A DNA stretch of 64,000 nt from Terriglobia bacterium (lineage in GTDB: Bacteria; Acidobacteriota; Terriglobia; Terriglobales; Acidobacteriaceae). The position numbers were made by a program, and so were the translations under genes. Within the stretch, counting starts at the first letter, position 1, and every line of letters begins with the position of its first letter. The notes under the pieces are model-generated. The model made no database searches. It was not told where the DNA came from and was given only the letters and a program-made list of their open reading frames with translations. The DNA lies in the NCBI GenBank assembly GCA_020073385.1, contig JAIQFH010000006.1:62001-126000 (forward strand), read 5' to 3'. Of the stretch, positions 46,077 through 54,603 are shown piece after piece.

Positions 46077-47504
46077 TTATTTTAACTGATCGGTCGCGGA
46101 ATTTGAGTCTGGAAGGTTCAGGTAATTCCGTGCATTTCGATAGCACACGCCCTGGATCAGGCGTCCGAGAAGCGCTTCATTATTGGGTAGCTCGCCCGCG
46201 ATGACTTCCTGGCCAATTAAATCGCAGAGAACGCGCCGGAAATATTCGTGGCGCGGATACGACATGAACGAACGCGAGTCGGTGACCATGCCGACGAATC
46301 GTGACAGCAGTCCCACATTCGAGAGCGCGTTCAATTGCGCCGTGATTCCTTCTTTCTGATCGAGAAACCACCAGGCGCTGCCGTACTGGATCTTTCCCGG
46401 CTCTGGACCGTCCTGGAAACAGCCGGCTAAGGTCGCGAACGCGAATGTGTCGGCAGGGTTGTTGTTGTAGAGGATCATGCGCGGCAGGGCGTTTTCACGC
46501 GCAAGCAGATCCAGGTAAGAGGCCAAGGGGCGAATCTGTGGGAAGTCTCCAACCGTGTCGTATCCGGTATCGGGTCCAATTGCTACGCGGGCGGCCGAGT
46601 TCACATTGCGCAGGGCACCCAGATGGAGTTGCTTGGTCCATCCTTTCTCAGCATCGAGACGGGCGAAGAACAACATCATGAACGAGGCAAACTGCGCGGC
46701 CTCTCCTCCACTGATCGGCTTACCATTGAGAGCGTTTTCGAAAGTGGCGGCAGCGGCTTTTTCGGGAGAGGGTGTGGCGTAGCAGAGATCCAGCCCGTGG
46801 TCGGACAGCCGACAGCCGGCGGAATGGAAATCGTCATGGCGCTTGCGAATTGCATCGAGGAATCCATTCAGGTCGCGGACGTCGACGTTCGCGGCCTTCG
46901 AGAGCTTGTCTGTCCAAACCAAGAATTCGGGAGCGCCGATCGTCAGCGCTTTGTCGGGACGGAATGCCGGAAACACCCGGGTACTTAGATTTGAGTTGGC
47001 GATCGCCCGGTGATGGCAAAGGTCGTCGGTCGGATCGTCAGTCGTGCAGACAACCTCTACCCGAAACTTCCGCAGAATTCCGTGTGCTGTCAGTTCCTGC
47101 GCGAGTGCCGCATTGGCGCGCGCCCAAATCGAAGGGGCGGAAGCTTCATCCAGCAGGTCAGTGATTCCGAAGTACCGTTGAAGTTCGAGGTGAGTCCAGT
47201 GGTACAGCGGATTGCGTAGCGTATATGGAACCGTTCGCGCCCAGGCCAGAAATTTCTCGTAAGCAGTCGCATCGCCGGTGATGTATCGTTCGGCGACACC
47301 GTTGGCCCGCATCGCCCGCCATTTATAGTGGTCACCGTCGAGCCATATCTCAAAAAGATTGGCGAAGCGCCGGTTTTCCGCGATGTCTTTGACCGGCAGG
47401 TGGCAGTGGTAGTCAAGAATCGGCTGCGGCGCGGCGTAATGGTGATAGAGTTTCTGCGAGACGTCGTTGGAAAGCAGGAAGTTATCGTCGAGGAAAGCCT
47501 TCAT
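46077..47504 (-). CDS. uxaC: Glucuronate isomerase
   Basis: A 475-residue amidohydrolase-fold isomerase converting D-glucuronate to D-fructuronate (and galacturonate to tagaturonate). The metal motif DYHCHL near residue 34 and blocks RAMRANGVAERYITG, VVCTTDDPTDDL and LGALRNVNSAA are diagnostic. The length fits the family (about 470) and the chain looks intact. I start at MKAFLDDN (47504). It is divergent from the first hexuronate carrier gene by 82 bases, so one regulator could control both. It is the entry enzyme of the hexuronate pathway encoded to the right. Confidence 0.95.
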   Translation of the reverse strand: MKAFLDDNFLLSNDVSQKLYHHYAAPQPILDYHCHLPVKDIAENRRFANLFEIWLDGDHYKWRAMRANGVAERYITGDATAYEKFLAWARTVPYTLRNPLYHWTHLELQRYFGITDLLDEASAPSIWARANAALAQELTAHGILRKFRVEVVCTTDDPTDDLCHHRAIANSNLSTRVFPAFRPDKALTIGAPEFLVWTDKLSKAANVDVRDLNGFLDAIRKRHDDFHSAGCRLSDHGLDLCYATPSPEKAAAATFENALNGKPISGGEAAQFASFMMLFFARLDAEKGWTKQLHLGALRNVNSAARVAIGPDTGYDTVGDFPQIRPLASYLDLLARENALPRMILYNNNPADTFAFATLAGCFQDGPEPGKIQYGSAWWFLDQKEGITAQLNALSNVGLLSRFVGMVTDSRSFMSYPRHEYFRRVLCDLIGQEVIAGELPNNEALLGRLIQGVCYRNARNYLNLPDSNSATDQLK

Positions 47505-47586
47505 GGCCGCGTCTTTCAAGCGATGACTATATCAGTTTCACTTCGCGCTGAGCATCGGCGGACGGTATCGAAATCTTCGGAATCCA

Positions 47587-48894
47587 TTGAACTCGCAATT
47601 TCCAACATCGACTCCTGACGCTGTTCAGGACATCACTGCGCCGAGCGCTGGGCGAGTGCGCTGGCTCATCTGCGCCCTGCTGTTCTTTGCAGCCAGCGTG
47701 AACTACATGGATCGGCAGGTGATCGGCCTGCTCAAGCCGACTCTGCAGGTTCAACTCGGATGGACCGAAATCGGCTACAGCCGAATCATCATCGCCTTTC
47801 AGGTGGCCTATGGACTGAGTCTGGTTTTCATCGGCAAGTGGATTGACCGCCTTGGAACACGTATCGGATTTACGCTGGCGGTTCTTTTCTGGAGCATCTC
47901 GGCGATGGCACATGCGGCCGCGACCTCGGTATTTCAGTTCGGCGCGGCGCGGTTCAGCCTGGGCATTGGAGAAGCCGGAAGCTTTCCGGCGTCGATCAAG
48001 GCGGTAGCCGAGTGGTTTCCCAAGCGAGAGCGTGCGCTGGCCACAGGGCTGTTTAACTCGGGAGCAAACGTTGGCGCGATTCTGACGCCGCTGATCGTAC
48101 CGTGGCTGACAAGTCGATATGGGTGGCGCATGGCGTTTGTCGGAACGGGCGCGCTGGGCATTGTCTGGATCGTGGCCTGGCTGGCGGTCTATCGCAAACC
48201 CGAAGAGAGTCGAATGGTTTCGGCTAAAGAGTTGGCTTTGATCCAGAGCGATCCCGAGACCGGGACCGCAACGGCGGTGCCATGGCGTACGATGCTCAGA
48301 CTTCGACAGGCGTGGGCCGTGGCGTTGGGAAAGTTTTTTACCGATCCGATCTGGTGGGTTTACTTATTTTGGATGCCTGATTTTCTGAGCAAGAATTTTA
48401 AGCTCGACCTGAAAGGATTGGCATTGCCGCTGTTTGTGATTTACACCGGAGCGTCCGTAGGAAGCGTGGGCGGCGGATGGCTGTCGTCGTCGCTGCTGAA
48501 GCGCGGATGGAGCGTGAATGCGAGCCGCAAGACTGCGATGCTGGCGTGCGCTCTAGCCGTGACACCGGTCATGCTGGCGGCGCAGGCTACGCACGCATGG
48601 GTGGCTGTGTTGCTTGTCGCGCTCGCAGCCGGCGCGCATCAAGGGTGGTCGGCGAATATCTACACGCTCGCCTCCGACATGTTTCCGCGCGGAGCGGTGG
48701 CTTCGGTCGTGGGCTTTGGAACGCTGCTGGGATCGATCGGCGGAATGATCATGTCGTATGGAGTGGGAGACATTTTGCAGCGCAGAGGTTCCTATCTCCT
48801 CATTTTTGTAATTGCGGGGACCGCGTATCTGATCGCGCTGGGATTCGTGCAAGTATTGGTGCCGCGATTGAGTCGAGCGGAGTTAGTTCGCTGA
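47587..48894 (+). CDS. MFS carrier, probable hexuronate transporter
   Basis: A 435-residue major facilitator of the anion:cation symporter (ACS/ExuT) group, with twelve predicted helices. Signatures are SVNYMDRQVIGLLKPTL in helix 1, KWIDRLGTRIGF in the 2-3 loop and GIGEAGSFPASIKAVAEWFP in helix 4. A hexuronate substrate is inferred from neighbours uxaC, manD, kdgK and eda. The start is a TTG at 47587 with a weak ribosome-binding site. It is first of two tandem carriers; the second begins 126 bases downstream beyond a repeat element. Confidence 0.85.
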   Translation: MNSQFPTSTPDAVQDITAPSAGRVRWLICALLFFAASVNYMDRQVIGLLKPTLQVQLGWTEIGYSRIIIAFQVAYGLSLVFIGKWIDRLGTRIGFTLAVLFWSISAMAHAAATSVFQFGAARFSLGIGEAGSFPASIKAVAEWFPKRERALATGLFNSGANVGAILTPLIVPWLTSRYGWRMAFVGTGALGIVWIVAWLAVYRKPEESRMVSAKELALIQSDPETGTATAVPWRTMLRLRQAWAVALGKFFTDPIWWVYLFWMPDFLSKNFKLDLKGLALPLFVIYTGASVGSVGGGWLSSSLLKRGWSVNASRKTAMLACALAVTPVMLAAQATHAWVAVLLVALAAGAHQGWSANIYTLASDMFPRGAVASVVGFGTLLGSIGGMIMSYGVGDILQRRGSYLLIFVIAGTAYLIALGFVQVLVPRLSRAELVR

Positions 48895-48922
48895 AACTAC
48901 GGAGACGTGAATTGATTGTGTA

Positions 48923-48957
48923 GGCGGGCGCAGCCTGCCCTGAGCGAAGTCGAAGGG
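48923..48957. repeat. Intergenic GAGCGAAGTCGAAGGG element
   Basis: A GGCGGGC-type stem and the phrase CCCTGAGCGAAGTCGAAGGG lie between the two hexuronate carrier genes, followed by CGAGCGCAGCGAGCG. I recall this phrase recurring between genes in many bacterial genomes. It folds as a weak hairpin. Confidence 0.45.
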
Positions 48958-49020
48958 TCCGCCCCGCGAGCGCAGCGAGCGTGTTGTTGGCAGTGAGAGC
49001 TGAAGTTAACCGAACATTGA

Positions 49021-50325
49021 ATGGCGAACGCACCGAATCCGATTCCGTCGCTGCGCTGGTGGATCGGTGGCCTCCTGTTCGCTTCCACAGTCATCAACTA
49101 CATCGACCGCCAGACACTTTCCGTTCTCGCTCCGTACTTAAAGCTCGAATATCACTGGACGAATTCGGACTACGCGAAACTCGCGATCGCGTTTCGCCTC
49201 GCATACTCGTTGGGCCAAAGTGTGTTTGGCAAGATGATGGACCGCATCGGCACACGGCGTGGGCTCACCGTGACGGTGATCTGTTATTCCATCATCTCGA
49301 TGGCGACTTCGCTGGCCAGAGGCTTCTACAGCCTCATGACGTTCCGTTTCCTGCTGGGAGCGGGGGAGTCGGCGAATTGGCCGGCTGCGACAAAAGCAGT
49401 GTCGGAATGGTTTCCGAAACGCGAGCGGGCTCTGGCTACGGCCCTGTTCGACAGCGGGTCGTCCATTGGCGCGGCAGTCGCTCCCTTGATTGTTCTCGGG
49501 ATCTATTTTCGATGGGGATGGCGTCCTGCCGTTGCGATTCCCGGCGTGCTGGGTTTTCTCTGGCTGATCGCGTGGCGATGGCTCTACCATCCGCCAGAGT
49601 CGCATAGCAGGGTCAGCCCGCAGGAGCGTGAAATGATCGTGGCTGACCGGCAAGAATTGGAATCTCGAACTGGGGCGGTGCGTCCGAGATGGCGTGATCT
49701 GTTGAAGCTGCCGCAGACTTGGGCAACGATCATCGCCAAGACATCGACCGACCCGGTCTTTTTCTTCATTACGGAGTGGTTTCCGATCTACCTCGTCGCT
49801 AAGGGGATCGAATTGAAGAGCAATCTGATCACGGTCGGGATTCCGTTTGTCGTCGCCGATGCAGGAAGCTTCTTTGCGGGCTGGCTTTCTGGATATTTGG
49901 TCCGGGGAGGAAGGTCGTTGAGCTTCGCGCGCAAGCTCCCGATCATCTACGGCGGGATCGGGATGACGCTGCTCATTCCCACGATCTTCACGACAAACAA
50001 ATACCTCATCACGCTCCTGTTTTCCATCGTGACCTTTACGTATGCGGGTTTCACGATTATGGCGAATACGCTGCCCGCGGACTTGTTTGAAAGTGGGTCG
50101 GTGGCATCGGTAAGCGGGCTGGGAGGAACCGGCACGGGATTTGGAACAATCGTGGCCTTCCTGCTGGTCGGCCGCGTTTCTGACGCGCGCCAGGCTATGG
50201 GGACGCACTCTTTCGATCCGATTGTAATCATCGCAGGGATCGTGCCTTTCATCGGAATGATCCTGACGCTACTGTTGCTCCGGAACAACGAGGCCACCGA
50301 GCGGGGACTCGTGCGCCGAATCTGA
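49021..50325 (+). CDS. exuT: MFS carrier, second probable hexuronate transporter
   Basis: A 434-residue ACS/ExuT-type major facilitator with twelve predicted helices. It shares the family blocks with its neighbour: [54 protein letters not shown]. The two paralogues differ enough that duplication is old or they have different substrates (for example glucuronate versus galacturonate or an aldonate). It lies 37 bases upstream of manD on the same strand, supporting a role in hexuronate or mannonate uptake. Confidence 0.87.
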   Translation: MANAPNPIPSLRWWIGGLLFASTVINYIDRQTLSVLAPYLKLEYHWTNSDYAKLAIAFRLAYSLGQSVFGKMMDRIGTRRGLTVTVICYSIISMATSLARGFYSLMTFRFLLGAGESANWPAATKAVSEWFPKRERALATALFDSGSSIGAAVAPLIVLGIYFRWGWRPAVAIPGVLGFLWLIAWRWLYHPPESHSRVSPQEREMIVADRQELESRTGAVRPRWRDLLKLPQTWATIIAKTSTDPVFFFITEWFPIYLVAKGIELKSNLITVGIPFVVADAGSFFAGWLSGYLVRGGRSLSFARKLPIIYGGIGMTLLIPTIFTTNKYLITLLFSIVTFTYAGFTIMANTLPADLFESGSVASVSGLGGTGTGFGTIVAFLLVGRVSDARQAMGTHSFDPIVIIAGIVPFIGMILTLLLLRNNEATERGLVRRI

Positions 50326-50362
50326 GGTTTCGGTACACTCGTGGGTCGGTCAAGGAGACGCT

Positions 50363-51505
50363 TTGAAGATCACAGATGCAAAGGTGTTCGTCTGCTCTCC
50401 GGGACGGAACTTCGTCACTCTAAAGATTGTTACTGACGAAGGAATCTACGGACTAGGCGATGCGACTCTAAACGGGCGTGAGTTGGCGGTAGCTTCCTAC
50501 CTCGCGGATCACCTGATTCCGTGCCTTATCGGGCGTGATCCCTCTCAGATCGAAGACATTTGGCAGTACCTCTACCGCGGCGCTTACTGGCGGCGTGGTC
50601 CGGTGACAATGACCGCCATCGCTGCCGTCGATATGGCGCTCTGGGACATCAAAGGCAAGGCGCTGAACACTCCGGTATACAACTTGCTCGGTGGGAAGAG
50701 CCGCACAGGAGTCTTGGTCTATGGCCACGCCAACGGTCGCGACATCGAAGAGACCCTCGACGAGGTGGCGAAGTACAAACAGCAGGGATACCTTGCGATC
50801 CGCGCTCAGTCAGGCATTCCCGGGCTGCCGTCGACTTACGGTGTCGCCAAAGACAAGATGTTCTACGAGCCAGCGGAGAAAGGCTTGCCGCCAGAGAACG
50901 TGTGGTCCACCGAAAAATATCTGCTGCATGTGCCGAAATTGTTTGAGGCACTGCGTCTCAAGTTTGGTGACGACCTGCATCTGCTGCACGACGTTCATCA
51001 CCGGCTCACTCCCATTGAGGCTGCGCGTCTGGGCAAAAGCCTGGAACCATATCATCTGTTCTGGCTCGAAGATGCAGTGACGGCGGAGTTGCAGGAGGGA
51101 TTCAGGCTCATCCGCAAGCACAAACAGCTCATCGACTACCTGCGTATGACGGTCGTTCATGGCGGTGGACTGACTCACCTGAAGAAGATCGCCGCACTGG
51201 CGGAGATTTACCATGTGCGCACGGGCAGCCACGGAGCCACCGACCTCTCTCCTGTAGCAATGGCGGCAGCGCTGCACTTCGATATTTCCATCAACAATTT
51301 CGGAATCCAGGAGTATATGCGCCACACGGCCGAGACCGATGAAGTCTTTCCACACTCGTATTCATTCAACGCCGGGTACCTGTATCCAGGTGACGCGCCC
51401 GGACTCGGCGTCGACTATGACGATAAATTGGGCGAGAAATGTCCGTACGAAAGAGCGTATTTGCCGGTAAACCGCAAGCTGGACGGAACAATGTTCAACT
51501 GGTGA
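50363..51505 (+). CDS. manD: Mannonate dehydratase (ManD) with an internal 22-codon deletion
   Basis: A 380-residue enolase-superfamily protein of the RspA/ManD group, which dehydrates D-mannonate to 2-keto-3-deoxygluconate. The start is TTG with AAGGAG upstream. Asp210 and His212 (HDVHHR) and Glu236 (FWLED) fall exactly at family numbering. After FRLIRKHK (residue 254) the chain jumps to [15 protein letters not shown]. The family segment PLAVGEVFNSIWDC, holding the third magnesium ligand Glu262, is absent. The shortfall is 22 residues against the roughly 402 expected. The reading frame is preserved. Without that ligand the enzyme should be inactive. This is either a real deletion or an assembly error. 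Confidence 0.85.
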   Translation: MKITDAKVFVCSPGRNFVTLKIVTDEGIYGLGDATLNGRELAVASYLADHLIPCLIGRDPSQIEDIWQYLYRGAYWRRGPVTMTAIAAVDMALWDIKGKALNTPVYNLLGGKSRTGVLVYGHANGRDIEETLDEVAKYKQQGYLAIRAQSGIPGLPSTYGVAKDKMFYEPAEKGLPPENVWSTEKYLLHVPKLFEALRLKFGDDLHLLHDVHHRLTPIEAARLGKSLEPYHLFWLEDAVTAELQEGFRLIRKHKQLIDYLRMTVVHGGGLTHLKKIAALAEIYHVRTGSHGATDLSPVAMAAALHFDISINNFGIQEYMRHTAETDEVFPHSYSFNAGYLYPGDAPGLGVDYDDKLGEKCPYERAYLPVNRKLDGTMFNW

Positions 51506-51538
51506 GCCTGCAACTTGCCCTAGAAGATCTGAGGAACT

Positions 51539-52239
51539 ATGTACGCGAAGCTCGACTTGGCTGGGAAAGTCGCGGTCGTTGTGGGAGGCAGCTCGGGAAT
51601 TGGCCGGACGGTTGCTCTCGGACTCGCTGAAGGCGGCGCGGACGTCGTCTCGAGTGCGCGCCGGATGGATCTGGTAAACACACTGGCCGATGAGATCGAG
51701 AAACTCGGGCGCAGATCTTTGCGGGTCACGTGTGATGTGGCGGATCGTAGTTCTCTCGAAAAACTGCTGCAACAATGTCTGGCTGCGTTCGGTAAGGTAG
51801 ACATCCTCGTCAATGCCGCCGGAATTACCAAGCGGGCGCCGACGGTGGACTATGCCGAAGAAGATTGGAACCGCATCATGGACACGAACCTGACCGGCAT
51901 GCTCCGCACTTGTCAGGTTTTCGGAAAACACATGATCGAACGGCGCTACGGCCGGATCATCAGCATCGCATCCATGGGATCGTTCCTCGGCCTCTTCGAG
52001 GTCGCCGCTTACAGCGCCAGCAAATCGGGCGTAGCCTCTTTGACGAAATCGCTTGCGATCGAGTGGGCCACACTGGACGAGGCCGCGAGGTCATCATGCG
52101 CACGCCGATGAATCGTTTCGGAGAACTGGAGGAATTGGTAGGCGCTGCGATCTTTCTGGCATCCGACGCCGCGAGCTTCGTGACTGGCCATATTTTGCCC
52201 GTAGATGGCGGAGTGCTGGCAAGCGCCGTAAATCAGTGA
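51539..52239 (+). pseudogene. SDR oxidoreductase broken by an internal deletion and frameshift
   Basis: A short-chain dehydrogenase, probably the NAD(P)H-dependent fructuronate reductase step. The first frame (51539-52111) has the Rossmann loop VVGGSSGIGR, NAAG, and the catalytic Ser and YSASKSG. It then reads AIEWA and runs into TGA at 52109. A second frame, from about 52075 to 52239, gives GREVIMRTPMNRFGELEE and the normal SDR end ASFVTGHILPVDGG. The family segment between (HGVxVNAIAPGVF type) is missing: only about 8 bases remain where about 80 are expected. It sits 33 bases after manD, which also carries a deletion. Confidence 0.85.
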
Positions 52240-52252
52240 GAGTGGCCGGTCT

Positions 52253-52939
52253 CTAGCCAGCCCTCTTCTCAGCCTTTGTCGGCCGCGCCGAGGCAACGGC
52301 CTGCACCAGTTCCTTCGCCGCTGACGTGATCTTCTCTAGGTTTCCTTCCCGCAACGCCGCGGCATCGACCAGGTCCGCTCCGACTCCAAGTGCATACGCC
52401 CCGGCCGCCATGAACTCCGCGGCGTTGGCTGCATTCACTCCTCCGGTCGGAATCAGTTGGGCGTGAGGGAAAGGCGCTTTCAGCGATTTCAGATATTTGG
52501 GCCCGCCCAGGTTCCCGCAGGGAAAGATTTTGATCAGTCGAGCGCCGAGCTCTTGCGCATTCATCAACTCAGTTGGAGTCAACGCCCCAGGAATCGCCAG
52601 CCGGTTGTTCACTCGCGCGACCGACAAGACCGAAGTGGAGAGTCCGGGACTCACCAGGAATTGCGCTCCAGCGCGCACGCAGGACTCCGCCTGTTCAGCA
52701 TTGGTGACCGTCCCGGCGCCGATCAAAACCTCTCCGCCGCGTCGCTGCACGAGTTCGCGAATGACCGTAATCGCGTTGGGAACAGTCATGGTGATCTCCA
52801 CAACCGGAATGCCACCAGCGCAGATGGCTTCCACAGCACGGTTCGCCTCTTCGACGGTGGCCGCGCGCACCACCGGTATGATTCCAATCTCGCCAACCTT
52901 GCGGATGACGTCTTCAATGCTGAGTTCTGTAATTGGCAT
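52253..52939 (-). CDS. eda: KDPG aldolase
   Basis: A 228-residue class I aldolase that splits 2-keto-3-deoxy-6-phosphogluconate into pyruvate and glyceraldehyde-3-phosphate. The Schiff-base lysine lies in GARLIKIFPCGNLGGPKYLK, and other blocks are GIIPVVRA, VVEITMTVPNA, VLIGAGTVTNAEQAE and LIPTGGVN. The chain is complete. It is 17 bases downstream of kdgK on the same strand, forming a kdgK-eda operon that converges on the manD-SDR operon. It supplies the last step of hexuronate breakdown and would also serve an Entner-Doudoroff route. Confidence 0.95.
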   Translation of the reverse strand: MPITELSIEDVIRKVGEIGIIPVVRAATVEEANRAVEAICAGGIPVVEITMTVPNAITVIRELVQRRGGEVLIGAGTVTNAEQAESCVRAGAQFLVSPGLSTSVLSVARVNNRLAIPGALTPTELMNAQELGARLIKIFPCGNLGGPKYLKSLKAPFPHAQLIPTGGVNAANAAEFMAAGAYALGVGADLVDAAALREGNLEKITSAAKELVQAVASARPTKAEKRAG

Positions 52940-52956
52940 TCAGCCTCGCTTTCGCT

Positions 52957-54057
52957 TTAACGCTCGATTCTAGCCGTCCGCGAAGACATCGCCTGTAAAA
53001 CTTCGGAAAGTGTTGCCATGGTCGTGTCACCGGGCGTGGTCATGGCCAGCGCTCCATGCGCGGCGCCGCATTCGACCGACCACTGCGGATCTTTGCCAGA
53101 CATGAATCCATAAATGAGTCCAGATGCAAAAGAGTCGCCTCCGCCAACGCGGTCGTAAATCTCCAGATCTTCCCGCATCGGAGCCTCGTAGAACTTGCCA
53201 TCGTGATAGCACAACGCTCCCCAATCATTGCGGGTAGCCGTCTTCGCATTACGAAGCGTCGTGGCAATCACGGCCATCGACGGATACTCCTTCACCACGG
53301 CTTCGATCATCTTCTTGAAGCCGCCAGTCTCGATCTTCGAATGCTGCTCGTCAAGGCCCGACACCGAGAAACCGAGAGCAGCTGTGAAGTCCTCCTCGTT
53401 GCCGAGCATGACATCGACATAAGGCGCGAGTCGACGGTTTACTTCCTGGGCCTTTGATTTTCCACCGATCGATTTCCAGAGCGAGGCGCGATAGTTCAAA
53501 TCATAGGAAACGATTGCGCCGCTCTGCTTGGCCGCTTGCATGGCTTCCAGCGCAACCTGTGGCGTGGTTTCAGACAACGCGCAGAAGATTCCTCCGGTGT
53601 GAAACCACCGCGCCCCATCTTTGGAAAAAATCTGCTGCCAGTCGATGTCGCCGGGCTTCAACTGCGAGGCGGCCGTATGTCCACGGTCGGAGCAGCCGAG
53701 CGCGGCGCGCACGCCGAATCCGCGCTCCGTGAAATTCAACCCGTTACGGACCGTGCGACCGACTCCGTCATGCGGTACCCAGCGAACGTACTTTTGTGAA
53801 ACTCCCCCTTGCAGCATGAGGTCTTCGACGAGGCGTCCAACAGGATTATCGGCGAGCGCAGTGACGGTGGCGGTTTCCAGTCCAAAGCAGCGGCGCAGTC
53901 CTCGCGCCACGTTGTATTCACCGCCGCCCTCCCAAACGCGAAAATGCCGCGTAGTGGCGATGCGCTCGTCGCCAGGATCGAGCCGCAACATTACTTCTCC
54001 GAGGCTGACAAGATCCCACTTGCACTGCTGTTTTGTTTTGACGTTCAGTTTTGACAT
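52957..54057 (-). CDS. kdgK: 2-keto-3-deoxygluconate kinase
   Basis: A 366-residue PfkB-family sugar kinase. The N-terminal motif LVSLGEVMLRLDPG and the C-terminal anion-hole and catalytic-base motif DRVGGGDSFASGLIYG are intact. In context with Eda and the damaged ManD it phosphorylates KDG to KDPG. It is the first gene of the kdgK-eda operon. Upstream lies a 546-base gene-free gap shared with the archerase-like genes. Confidence 0.92.
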   Translation of the reverse strand: MSKLNVKTKQQCKWDLVSLGEVMLRLDPGDERIATTRHFRVWEGGGEYNVARGLRRCFGLETATVTALADNPVGRLVEDLMLQGGVSQKYVRWVPHDGVGRTVRNGLNFTERGFGVRAALGCSDRGHTAASQLKPGDIDWQQIFSKDGARWFHTGGIFCALSETTPQVALEAMQAAKQSGAIVSYDLNYRASLWKSIGGKSKAQEVNRRLAPYVDVMLGNEEDFTAALGFSVSGLDEQHSKIETGGFKKMIEAVVKEYPSMAVIATTLRNAKTATRNDWGALCYHDGKFYEAPMREDLEIYDRVGGGDSFASGLIYGFMSGKDPQWSVECGAAHGALAMTTPGDTTMATLSEVLQAMSSRTARIER

Positions 54058-54603
54058 GAATAGCGCCTGCAGCTACACATCGGTTCATTCCCTTACGGCC
54101 AAGTCGATCTGCCGCCCGAACCTACACCGCAAATCGCAGTGATTCTAAATGATTTGCACGGAGAGCCGGCGAAATTTGATCAGCCACACCTGCGCTGTGT
54201 CAGGCGGGATTCAGATATTTTTATCCTTCTAATCACTTTTCCCGACTTGCCGCCGGAGCCGGGTTTCTGCTACAAGAAACCTAATCAAGCTTCTTCGTCC
54301 TCGCAATTCTGCTTGGGGAAAGAAACGAGGCAACCGCCTCCCAGCTGTCCGTTTTCTAAACGCGGACACTTTAAATCAACCTCAATCGAGTCTGCATTCT
54401 TAGATTGCACGACTCCGGGCCGCTAGTCATTTTGTTTGGAGCTTGCATGCGGTACGGCAGCAGATCTGATGTTAGCGGGAGAACTGCTCTTCTGAGAGTC
54501 TCGACCGCCTTGGTGTGCGTCCGACCCGTACGCTTCCGAAACTGTCCCTCACCCCTCACCAACCAAAATCTTGACATGTTAGTTTTTACCGCCGGAGGAA
54601 GAT
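54058..54603. other. Long divergent regulatory gap
   Basis: Gene-free for 546 bases between kdgK and the archerase-like operon. It holds a stem-loop GGTTTCT-GCTACA-AGAAACC (54262-54281) and a spaced dyad TGTCCG-N11-CGGACA (54346-54368). Just before the next gene GGAGGAAG gives a strong ribosome-binding site. I find no known riboswitch. Short open frames lack recognisable content. The length suggests a long leader or several regulator sites. Confidence 0.45.
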
